From Chloroflexota bacterium (GTDB lineage: Bacteria > Chloroflexota > Anaerolineae > Aggregatilineales > UBA3940), in assembly GCA_024643825.1 (NCBI GenBank), contig JAHEME010000231.1, positions 1 through 5,698 on the forward strand: DNA of 5,698 nt, read 5' to 3'. Both the position numbers and the translations under genes were made by a program. How positions within the stretch are numbered: the stretch's first letter is position 1; every line of letters begins with the position of its first letter. This document shows, piece after piece, positions 1 to 5,698 of this stretch. A model generated the notes under the pieces. The model did no database searches. It was given only the letters and a program-made list of their open reading frames with translations, and was not told the DNA's origin.

Positions 1-1407
1 CACGCCCAGTAGTGACAAACCAAGTATCCCGATCAGCAGCCCTGCTCCTGCCAAAGAAAATCCGAATTGCGTGGAAGCTCGGATAGAAAATGCCCCCCCC
101 CCGGTGAGCCAGCCTCCTACCCCGATTGCGACCAACGACGCCCCTACGAGAGCAATCCTTGCTTTGTTGATCTCAGCAATTTGTGGCAGGGTGAGGTATG
201 TCCCTACAATCCAGACGACTCCCGCAAACGCCACGGTCAACAATACCATACGCCCCTTAGCCGAGAGTTTCTCGCGCAGCAAGCTATCGATGCCAAAAGT
301 GGCTAGAAGAGTAATGCTCAATGCGACTACAAACCAGGCCCGTGATGGAACTCGAAACCAACTAAAAGCCGGGATCGCACGAACAACCAATCCAAAGAGA
401 GGGGTATGGTTTCCAAGCGCCCAGAGGACTGAGACTATACTGACCGCCCACAGAACTACCATGAAACGCCAGTCCCTGCGACGCAGAGCGATGCAAGCCA
501 GAACAACCGCCGGAATAGTTAAGTATGTCACGAACTCATGTCCAGAGCATACGTGACCACTTATCATGATTCCGGCCAGACACAGCGGGGGCAGCGATTG
601 CGCCGCCGCATCTGCAATCGTCAGGTGGCTCCGAGTAATGAATGGACTGAGCGCCACCAGAGGAACCCACTCCACCGCTGCCAACAGTATTGCAATAAGG
701 ATGGCGAATGCCCATCGCCAGAGTGTACGTCCTGTCTCAGTGGGGTGGAAGAGACCCTGCGACACAACATAAACGCCGCCGAACGGAATCATGTAGAAAG
801 CGATCCTCAGATCAGCTAGTGCCAACATCGCGAGAATCACGCCAAGGACAACCGCTTCTTGCAGCCAAGCAGCTTTCGCCATCCGTTCCACTGCCCAGAA
901 CAGCCACGGAACCCAGGCAAGCCCGTATAGAATATCGAGGTGGCCTGCGCCAAGATGTGCAACCATCTTCGCATTGAGTCCCCAGGCCAAGACAGCAAAA
1001 ACTGCTGCAAGGGGGTGCAGAGCTTTCTCCCGCGCCCACATGATGATCCCCCACGCTGACCAAACTGCATGCAAATAGATCATAAGATTGAGATGGATCG
1101 TCGGCGGCACAACTAGCACGAGCCACTGAGGGGGATACCACACTTTATTTAGAGGATTGGCTGCGAAGGGCTGGCCGAGCATATGGCTGGGATTCCACAG
1201 GGGCCATTGCCCATGCTGCCACACACTTTCGCGCAGAAAGAGGGCATTCGGCCAGTGCGAGATTGCCGCATCGGAATAGGGACTTCCCGGTGGGAAGGGA
1301 ATCGTACCCGGTGGAACCAGCCAAAGATACGCAGCAAGCACAAATAGAATGCTGCCTAGCTCGATGAAAAGCCAGATTTGCGGGCGATTACTATCTGCCA
1401 ACAGCAT
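1..1407 (-). CDS. YfhO-like polytopic membrane protein, probable GT-C-type glycosyltransferase (partial, 3' end off the left edge)
   Basis: Reading the minus strand from the ATG at 1407-1405 gives 469 codons without a stop, in frame to base 1, so the C terminus is missing. The product is strongly hydrophobic, with membrane segments near residues 12-31, 94-121, 132-148, 158-172, 184-200, 202-217, 230-252, 293-308, 314-330, 357-373, 387-405, 417-433 and 448-468. After the first helix comes a loop with an acidic residue (YSDAAISHWPNA, D45), then PLWNPSHMLGQPFAANP (69-85) followed by WYPP (90-93). GHLDILYGLAWVPW (155-168) and FSWFRVPSRAWF (348-359) follow. This order matches the YfhO / bacterial membrane protein group related to GT-C glycosyltransferases, which use lipid-linked sugars on the outer face of the membrane. 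Family membership is recognised by pattern; substrate is unknown. The start overlaps the upstream gene's end by 17 nt and has no clear Shine-Dalgarno, suggesting translational coupling. A run of ten G lies in codons 436-439. Confidence 0.8.
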   Translation of the reverse strand, partial: MLLADSNRPQIWLFIELGSILFVLAAYLWLVPPGTIPFPPGSPYSDAAISHWPNALFLRESVWQHGQWPLWNPSHMLGQPFAANPLNKVWYPPQWLVLVVPPTIHLNLMIYLHAVWSAWGIIMWAREKALHPLAAVFAVLAWGLNAKMVAHLGAGHLDILYGLAWVPWLFWAVERMAKAAWLQEAVVLGVILAMLALADLRIAFYMIPFGGVYVVSQGLFHPTETGRTLWRWAFAILIAILLAAVEWVPLVALSPFITRSHLTIADAAAQSLPPLCLAGIMISGHVCSGHEFVTYLTIPAVVLACIALRRRDWRFMVVLWAVSIVSVLWALGNHTPLFGLVVRAIPAFSWFRVPSRAWFVVALSITLLATFGIDSLLREKLSAKGRMVLLTVAFAGVVWIVGTYLTLPQIAEINKARIALVGASLVAIGVGGWLTGGGAFSIRASTQFGFSLAGAGLLIGILGLSLLGV

Positions 1408-2980
1408 AGATCGCAATGGCTGAATTGTTGGCTTCAAAAACAGGTGCACCAGTAGGAAGGCAGGTATCAGCAGCGTCTGGGAGCATGCGTTCCTGTGGGC
1501 CAACGATTACATAGGAAACATGTTCTCGTGTCACGATGGAACAATCCCGTCCCGCATAGTAATCAAGCACCTCTTGACGTCGTTCATCCGCTTTCAGGGT
1601 TTCAAACGGATGCCCGTAGACAACACGAGGCCCCACTTCAGGAACAAAGAGACTTAACGTTGGGGAGGCGAGCACCACATCATTCGGTGCATCACTTGCC
1701 CCAAGCCATTGAAGTGCCTCATCTTCCTCTATGGTAATGTAGTAGCTATCGGAACGAATAGATGTAGTTCCTATCAGCGGAATTGCGATGGCAAGAACTG
1801 TCGTCGGCAGGAAGGATAGATACATGCCTACTATCACCGGGATACGCCAACGCGCGCCCAAACTCGCTGCAAGTACGCGCCATAATCCTCTCGCTGCATA
1901 GACCCCAAGAGGGAGCATTAGCCCCATCGCAAAGCGACGCTGCAACTGCAGTGGCCCGTATAGCATTACAGCCGTAACGATGATCCAACCTAGGAGGAAG
2001 CCATCACCAGCATCGAAGCTGCGGCGGGACACCCATACTGCCAGGCCAGCCAGAATTAATAGTGGCCCGTAGGCAACCAGATACTCCCATACAGGTGGAG
2101 ATAGCGTTGCATTCTGACGCATCCACTCCTGGAACACTGGGTTTTGAGAGGAAAAAGCCCAAAGATCATACAGGGCAATGGGAAGACTAAATACGATAAC
2201 GATTCCGCCGCGTGCCGCCTGCTTGCGTGGGAATCTTCCAGTTCGTATCCATAACCAGAGGCATAGTATTCCGTAGCCTACACCCATTGGTACAAGAACA
2301 AAGGGAGAAATACTGGAGAGTATGATGGATGCCGTCGCCAGCGCAATCGTGCGTGTATCTACTTCCAGCGGTAGCAGAGGCTCCGTAAGAGCACCTTCAA
2401 CCAGAAGATGCGCAAGTGCTGCTGCAACTGCAATAGCCCACGGAAAGTGAGGGTTTGCGTAAACAGCCTGGAGTGGAAATCCCTCAGGAAGCCGCAGCAG
2501 ATCAGGGGTCGCATAGCCGGAAAATAACGATAGCCAGCCAAACCCCGCCCCCAGGACGGTTAGCAGCCAGGTAACACGTCGCTGCTCGATGCTATCCGTC
2601 CAATCAGCCGCGAAGCGATACAGGCTTATGAACATAAACATCCCACCGACGAGACGTGCAGCATGGAAAATCAGGATCGGCTCCAGGTGTAAGAGCCGCG
2701 CCACATGGCCTAGCGCAAGGTAAAAAGTAAAGATGGCAACCCCAGAGTGCGCTTCTGGTGTATAGGGCAGCCGGAAAAGCCAATGTCCATCATATCCCTG
2801 GTACATCTTTGCCAGATACGACGCGCCGTCGATAGGATTTACCAGAATTCCCATGAACACATGGTGAGGGGCCGCAGCCGCATACGCCCATGCGAAGGGG
2901 ATAGAGAGTATTACAAGCAGCAACGCACCTGCAATGAATACCCATCGCCATTCCGAGTTGTCAATTACGCCCTGTATCAT
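1391..2980 (-). CDS. Polytopic membrane protein with C-terminal soluble domain, GT-C glycosyltransferase-like (529 aa)
   Basis: This complete gene runs from ATG (2980-2978) to TAG (1393-1391). It has about 12 membrane helices, near residues 13-33, 82-98, 101-121, 137-155, 178-195, 212-230, 232-246, 258-274, 300-317, 327-342, 350-368 and 381-403. The first large loop has NPIDGASYLAKMYQGYDGHWLFRLPYTPE in residues 48-76: an Asp (D51), a Tyr-Leu-Ala-Lys segment, then GHWLF, as in the acidic first loop of GT-C-like proteins. YANPHFPWA (174-182) and LQLQRRFAMGLMLPLG (344-359) also look conserved. From about residue 412 the chain becomes soluble: SYYITIEEDEALQWLGA is followed by DVVLASPTLSLFVPE and VVYGHPFET, a tail type seen in large uncharacterised Chloroflexota membrane proteins. 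It is probably involved in cell-envelope glycan assembly, but donor and acceptor are unknown. It is the first gene of the minus-strand unit. Only a weak purine-rich stretch (AAAGAAAG) precedes the ATG. Confidence 0.85.
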   Translation of the reverse strand: MIQGVIDNSEWRWVFIAGALLLVILSIPFAWAYAAAAPHHVFMGILVNPIDGASYLAKMYQGYDGHWLFRLPYTPEAHSGVAIFTFYLALGHVARLLHLEPILIFHAARLVGGMFMFISLYRFAADWTDSIEQRRVTWLLTVLGAGFGWLSLFSGYATPDLLRLPEGFPLQAVYANPHFPWAIAVAAALAHLLVEGALTEPLLPLEVDTRTIALATASIILSSISPFVLVPMGVGYGILCLWLWIRTGRFPRKQAARGGIVIVFSLPIALYDLWAFSSQNPVFQEWMRQNATLSPPVWEYLVAYGPLLILAGLAVWVSRRSFDAGDGFLLGWIIVTAVMLYGPLQLQRRFAMGLMLPLGVYAARGLWRVLAASLGARWRIPVIVGMYLSFLPTTVLAIAIPLIGTTSIRSDSYYITIEEDEALQWLGASDAPNDVVLASPTLSLFVPEVGPRVVYGHPFETLKADERRQEVLDYYAGRDCSIVTREHVSYVIVGPQERMLPDAADTCLPTGAPVFEANNSAIAIYAVGR

Positions 2981-3013
2981 AACTATCTTTCTTTACAAAG
3001 CAGGAAAGACTCC

Positions 3014-3044
3014 GCAACCGAGCCGCACACTGTGCAGCGGTTGC
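3014..3044. promoter_or_regulatory. Imperfect dyad, candidate operator or leader hairpin
   Basis: GCAACCG (3014-3020) is matched by its exact reverse complement CGGTTGC (3038-3044). Inside lies a second palindrome, GCACA-C-TGTGC (3025-3035), whose centre is one base from that of the outer arms. The element touches the plus-strand -35 hexamer at 3041-3046 and would lie within the 5' leader of the minus-strand transcript. It could be a repressor-binding site or an RNA hairpin in that leader. No T run follows on either strand, so it is not an intrinsic terminator. Confidence 0.45.
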
Positions 3045-3070
3045 CTGCGTCATTTAGCAGATAGTATAAT
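3041..3070 (+). promoter_or_regulatory. Sigma-70-type promoter for the zinc-ribbon/NTPase operon
   Basis: TTGCCT (3041-3046, four of six consensus bases) is separated by 18 bp from a perfect TATAAT (3065-3070). Transcription would start near 3077, giving a leader of about 75 nt before the GTG at 3152. It is the best promoter match in the intergenic region and points towards the right-hand operon. The call rests on consensus and position alone. Confidence 0.55.
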
Positions 3071-3092
3071 GGCCTATGTACCAGCGAGACAA
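3063..3092 (-). promoter_or_regulatory. Sigma-70-type promoter for the minus-strand membrane-protein operon
   Basis: On the minus strand, TTGTCT (complement of 3087-3092) is followed after 18 bp by TATACT (complement of 3063-3068, five of six consensus bases). Transcription would start near 3056, giving a leader of about 76 nt that includes the 3014-3044 dyad. Its -10 shares bases 3065-3068 with the opposing plus-strand -10, so the two promoters should compete for polymerase. A weaker alternative (TTGCGG at 3017-3012, then TAAAGA) lies closer to the gene. Confidence 0.45.
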
Positions 3093-3094
3093 TA

Positions 3095-3114
3095 CAGAGG
3101 TGCCCCACCTTCTG
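3095..3114 (+). other. Small hairpin in the leader of the zinc-ribbon operon
   Basis: CAGAGGTG (3095-3102) can pair with CACCT (3106-3110) and CTG (3112-3114) around a CCC loop, with one bulged T at 3111. This gives an 8-bp stem in the predicted 5' leader. The nearest T tract begins 14 nt later (3129), too far for a standard intrinsic terminator. It may affect leader folding or simply be chance. Confidence 0.3.
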
Positions 3115-3128
3115 GAATGTTCATCTAC

Positions 3129-3140
3129 TTTTTCTTTTTT
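3129..3140 (+). other. T-rich tract immediately before the ribosome binding site
   Basis: Five T, one C, then six T sit directly before the GAGG ribosome binding site. In the mRNA this would be an unstructured U-rich stretch, of the kind that can help ribosome (S1) loading. It could also act with the upstream hairpin as a weak pause site. It differs visibly in base composition from its surroundings. Confidence 0.35.
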
Positions 3141-3144
3141 GAGG
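3141..3144 (+). promoter_or_regulatory. Ribosome binding site that fixes a GTG start
   Basis: GAGG lies 7 nt before the GTG at 3152-3154. No ATG in this frame is available close to the expected N terminus, and the residues after GTG match the usual beginning of the COG1579 coiled coil. Together these support GTG as the true start. Confidence 0.6.
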
Positions 3145-3151
3145 CAGCCAC

Positions 3152-3850
3152 GTGAGTCAAGATGCCGCGCTCTTTCGCCTGCAAACCCTCGACAGCCAGA
3201 TTGACTCTGCCAGAGAGCGTCTGGAAGAAATCACTCGACTCTTGAGCGAAAATCACCTGGTTCGTGATGCGCAGAAAGCAGTCGAGATTGCCTCAGTACT
3301 CCAGTTAGAATGGAAAACGAAATCAACTGATCTTGAGTTGGAACGCGGGGCGCTGCGTGATGAAGCAGATGCTGCCGAGAACAGACTCTACTCTGGGAAG
3401 GTTCTCAATCCACGCGAGTTGACTGACCTTCAAGACAAGGTGCGTGAACTACGTCAACGTGGAAGTGCTGCCGAAGAATCAGCGTTAGAAGCGATGATGG
3501 AAGCGGAAGACGCTCAAATCAACGAAACCAAAGCAAGGGCGAATTTAGCACAAGTTATGGAAAAAGTGTCTCAGACATCTGGCGCACTTCTTAACGAGCG
3601 AGTGTCTTTGGAAGATCAGATTGCCCAAGCAGAACGAGACATTTTACAGACACGTTCCGAGATCAGCCAGCGGATGTTGGCCCATTACGATGAACTTCGG
3701 AAACGATCTGGCGGAGTCGCTGTAGTTAAGATGCGCCCTGGTAATGAATGCGGTGCCTGCGGTGTAGGGATGACGTCCCAGCAAGCGCAGCAAGTTCATC
3801 ATGGCGAAATGCCCCCCTGCCCTACGTGTGGGCGGATTCTGGTTAGTTAG
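3152..3850 (+). CDS. Coiled-coil and C4 zinc-ribbon protein, COG1579/DUF164 (zf-RING_7) family
   Basis: The 232-residue product starts at GTG and ends with TAG. Residues 1-185 are charged, heptad-like helices (for example LQTLDSQIDSARERLEEI near 10-27), indicating a long antiparallel coiled coil. The family signature YSGKVLNPRELTDLQ spans residues 80-94, near the expected hairpin turn. The C-terminal domain has C200-x2-C203 and C223-x2-C226, a four-cysteine zinc ribbon, with HH at 216-217 in the loop. Length and architecture match the family normally. Known relatives are Helicobacter HP0958 (FlgZ), which binds RNA and the sigma-54 factor in flagellar control, and chlamydial CdsZ, tied to type III secretion. 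In most bacteria the role is unknown, so nucleic-acid or protein binding in the cytoplasm is inferred. It is the first gene of a two-gene unit; the next starts 8 nt after its stop. Confidence 0.92.
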   Translation: MSQDAALFRLQTLDSQIDSARERLEEITRLLSENHLVRDAQKAVEIASVLQLEWKTKSTDLELERGALRDEADAAENRLYSGKVLNPRELTDLQDKVRELRQRGSAAEESALEAMMEAEDAQINETKARANLAQVMEKVSQTSGALLNERVSLEDQIAQAERDILQTRSEISQRMLAHYDELRKRSGGVAVVKMRPGNECGACGVGMTSQQAQQVHHGEMPPCPTCGRILVS

Positions 3851-3853
3851 GAG
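3849..3853 (+). promoter_or_regulatory. Strong ribosome binding site overlapping the upstream stop codon
   Basis: AGGAG shares two bases with the TAG stop of the zinc-ribbon gene (3848-3850) and lies 5 nt before the ATG at 3859. The stop, the binding site and the start are so tightly packed that the two genes are almost certainly co-transcribed and probably translationally coupled. Confidence 0.7.
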
Positions 3854-3858
3854 CTGAG

Positions 3859-5698
3859 ATGGCACTGGATATTATTTCTGCCGTGGCAGGCGCTGTTGTT
3901 GCTGTAGGGTTAGGCATTCTGATCTATAGCCAACGTGCCCGTCTGACCACATTACGCAGTTCAGCCGCCGAAGGTGTTGTTACGGCGAGGCGGAGACTCT
4001 CTCGTGGGCTTGATGGTCGCTATCGAGATTCAGTCATAGCCTATGCCAATACGCAGCATCTTGCGGGACACCTTATCCCTCTGGAACGCGTAGCCGTGCG
4101 GCCCCGTTTCTATGGGCTTCCATTGCCGCATAACCCTCTGTCCGACGAAACGGCGATTGGAATTGAGGAGCCTCTCGAACTGATCCCCCTTACCCCGGAC
4201 TGGCCTCAGGCGATGGCTCCTTATGATCCAGAGGGGATCCCACTGAACCGTCTTCTCCGGGCGGGGCAAAGCCTGGCTCTACTTGGACTTCCTGGGAGCG
4301 GGCGCTCAACGACCCTTGCCCTTATCGCTCTGCTCGTTGCGAGGCAGACCGATTCATTCCAGGAGGGTGGACTTCTCAATCATCCTCGTCTACCTCTGTT
4401 AGTCCACTTGGCAGATATTGATCTTTCGTCTACCAAGGTGACAGACGGCACAGACCTCTTAACTCCGCTCTTTGATGCAGCAGATTCGCAGTTGGGGGGA
4501 CTGGCAGGCCCTGCACTCTCAGCTATTCGCAATCAATTTGAATCAGGCGGTGCAGTCATTCTGGCAGACGCATGGGATGAACTTTCGACCGACAGCCGCA
4601 TGAAGATTGCGGAATGGCTTGGCCTGCTGATGTCAACGTACCCTGGGAACCAACTTGTCGTAGCCGCAGCTCCATCAGGCTACAAGCCCCTTTTTGATAT
4701 CGGCCTTTCGCCCGCCTACGTAATGCCCTGGGCCAGCGCCAGCTACCACGAATTAGCTCAATGCTGGGCCGCCGCCTGGCCTGACATTGCCTCGACTCCG
4801 ACAGAAGTCGTTTCTGAACCTGATGCAGATATGATGCGCACCGCCATCCGCGGGAATCGGTCTCGAACTCCTCTGGATGCAACTCTCAAGATTTGGGCAA
4901 CATACGCCAGGGACGATCCGGGAGTTGGACAGATCGGCTGGTATCGCTCTTACGTGAATCGCAGCATCCCTGCGCGCGATCTTCGGGCGGGGTTAGAGCG
5001 AGCAGGAGAAGAGTGGGCGCAGTTCTACGAATCAGATGGCCTGACTTTTGATGTCCTTAACCGTCACCTGGATACCGCACGCAATACAAGCCCACAGCGA
5101 TCTGCTGTAAGTACACCCGACTTTGTATTTAGCATCATGAACCAGGTTCATCTGATCACTCAGCGCGCTAATGGGAAGGTGACATTTACTCACCCTGTGA
5201 TCGGGGCGTATCTTGCAGCGGAGGCTTTGAAAGATAAAGCCATACAGGAGTGGCTGCTCGAAGACCGAGCACGCAACGATCTTATCATGCCCTTCCTAGC
5301 TCAATTGGCTGATCTCACTCCGTACGTTGAGGCCAGACTGTCAGAAGGTCAAACGATCCTGGAGCACCCAACGCTGATGATGGCTTCCTGGGCATCAGAG
5401 GCAGATTCAAAGGGACAATGGCGAGCTGAGGTATTCAAGCAATTGACCAATTACTTCATTGCACCGTCCAACTACCCATTGACACGGGAACGTACAATGG
5501 CAGCGTTGGTAGCATCCAGAGATCGAAACGTCGCCTTTATCTTTCGGCAGGGTCTTCAGAATCCAAATATCAATGTTCGGGTATTGAGTGCTCTTGGGCT
5601 TGGCGCACTAGGCGACCCAGAAATGCTAGTACATCTGGGGGAGGCACTGCGAGACCCAGAGCCACTCGTCGAGGCGGCAGCAGCACTGGGCATCGGCG
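3859..5698 (+). CDS. Membrane-anchored STAND/NACHT-like NTPase with HEAT-type repeats (partial, 3' end off the right edge)
   Basis: From ATG 3859 the frame is open to the window edge (613 codons, no stop). Residues 4-23 form one hydrophobic helix, followed by a basic segment (QRARL, then ARRRLSRG at 43-50), which predicts a cytoplasmic body behind a signal anchor. A linker leads to the P-loop GLPGSGRST (143-151), where Arg149 replaces the usual Walker A Lys. Walker B is VILADAWDEL (233-242) with D237, D240 and E241, typical of NACHT/STAND ATPases. FTHPVIGAYLAAEAL (443-457) resembles the FxHxxxxEYLAA element near the end of the STAND ATPase/winged-helix region. Residues 543-613 look like the start of a HEAT array (NINVRVLSALGLGALGDPEML, then ALRDPEPLVEAAAALG). 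STAND proteins are signal-triggered switches that oligomerise on NTP binding. No recognisable effector domain precedes the NTPase; only the anchor does. Signal and output are unknown. It is the second gene of the operon. Confidence 0.85.
   Translation, partial: MALDIISAVAGAVVAVGLGILIYSQRARLTTLRSSAAEGVVTARRRLSRGLDGRYRDSVIAYANTQHLAGHLIPLERVAVRPRFYGLPLPHNPLSDETAIGIEEPLELIPLTPDWPQAMAPYDPEGIPLNRLLRAGQSLALLGLPGSGRSTTLALIALLVARQTDSFQEGGLLNHPRLPLLVHLADIDLSSTKVTDGTDLLTPLFDAADSQLGGLAGPALSAIRNQFESGGAVILADAWDELSTDSRMKIAEWLGLLMSTYPGNQLVVAAAPSGYKPLFDIGLSPAYVMPWASASYHELAQCWAAAWPDIASTPTEVVSEPDADMMRTAIRGNRSRTPLDATLKIWATYARDDPGVGQIGWYRSYVNRSIPARDLRAGLERAGEEWAQFYESDGLTFDVLNRHLDTARNTSPQRSAVSTPDFVFSIMNQVHLITQRANGKVTFTHPVIGAYLAAEALKDKAIQEWLLEDRARNDLIMPFLAQLADLTPYVEARLSEGQTILEHPTLMMASWASEADSKGQWRAEVFKQLTNYFIAPSNYPLTRERTMAALVASRDRNVAFIFRQGLQNPNINVRVLSALGLGALGDPEMLVHLGEALRDPEPLVEAAAALGIG

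Noticed and set aside
93..102. A frameshift in the YfhO-like gene at the G10 tract
   Set aside because: Translation on both sides of the tract in one frame gives plausible membrane-helix sequence and no stop to the window edge, so the gene appears intact as given.
67..819. Plus-strand open frames at 67-306, 71-556 and 538-819
   Set aside because: They lie antisense to a continuous minus-strand frame encoding a coherent polytopic membrane protein. Their products are Arg/Thr/Pro-rich without family resemblance, and I see no ribosome binding sites.
812..1343. Minus-strand open frames at 812-1141, 837-1070 and 1149-1343
   Set aside because: They are out of frame with the real minus-strand gene covering 1-1407, whose frame gives YfhO-like motifs. 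Their products show Cys/Ser/Arg-rich, non-domain-like composition.
3095..3140. Intrinsic terminator before the zinc-ribbon gene
   Set aside because: The stem is short with a bulge, and the T tract starts 14 nt after it rather than immediately. No upstream plus-strand gene exists that would need terminating.
2934..3155. 73-residue plus-strand frame running into the zinc-ribbon gene start
   Set aside because: It begins inside the antisense membrane-protein gene and its first part would lie upstream of the predicted transcription start. An internal ATG at 3069 overlaps the -10 box itself. Only the last 12 codons could be in the transcript, reported separately as a weak finding.
3644..4882. Minus-strand open frames at 3644-3865, 4030-4269 and 4556-4882
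   Set aside because: They are shadows of the zinc-ribbon and NTPase genes, which have recognisable motifs and ribosome binding sites on the plus strand.

Overview
The window looks like ordinary chromosome from a free-living bacterium, most plausibly a Chloroflexota lineage (Roseiflexus/Chloroflexus/Anaerolineae-like). That guess rests on gene content: large YfhO/GT-C-like membrane proteins, a membrane-anchored NACHT-type NTPase with HEAT repeats, a COG1579 zinc-ribbon protein, and bacterial -35/-10 and Shine-Dalgarno signals. No 16S rRNA or other marker gene is present, so the assignment is inference. Coding density is high and I see no tRNA, rRNA, CRISPR array, insertion sequence or attachment site.

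The left half (1-2980) is a minus-strand operon of two polytopic membrane proteins. The first gene in transcription order (2980 down to 1391) encodes a complete 529-residue protein with about 12 membrane segments and a C-terminal soluble domain of about 115 residues. The second (1407 down past the left edge) overlaps it by 17 nt and encodes at least 469 residues of a YfhO-like membrane protein; its C terminus is outside the window. Both resemble GT-C-fold, lipid-linked-sugar glycosyltransferases or their uncharacterised relatives, so a role in building cell-surface glycan is the likeliest reading. The second gene has no stop or complete frame in the window, so a search limited to closed ORFs misses it.

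The only real intergenic region (2981-3151, 171 bp) is a divergent control region. It holds a good plus-strand promoter (TTGCCT-18-TATAAT), a minus-strand promoter (TTGTCT-18-TATACT) whose -10 physically overlaps the plus-strand -10, an imperfect dyad beside them, a small leader hairpin and a T-rich tract in front of the GTG start of the right-hand operon.

The right half (3152-5698) is a plus-strand two-gene operon. The first gene encodes a 232-residue coiled-coil plus C4 zinc-ribbon protein (COG1579 / DUF164, the family of Helicobacter HP0958 and chlamydial CdsZ). Eight nucleotides later begins a large STAND-class (NACHT-like) NTPase with one N-terminal membrane anchor, a Walker A motif carrying Arg in place of the catalytic Lys, an intact Walker B, and the start of a C-terminal HEAT-repeat array running off the right edge. 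The pairing of a putative nucleic-acid-binding or adaptor protein with a membrane-tethered STAND NTPase is the most interesting part of the window. Its function cannot be settled from sequence alone.
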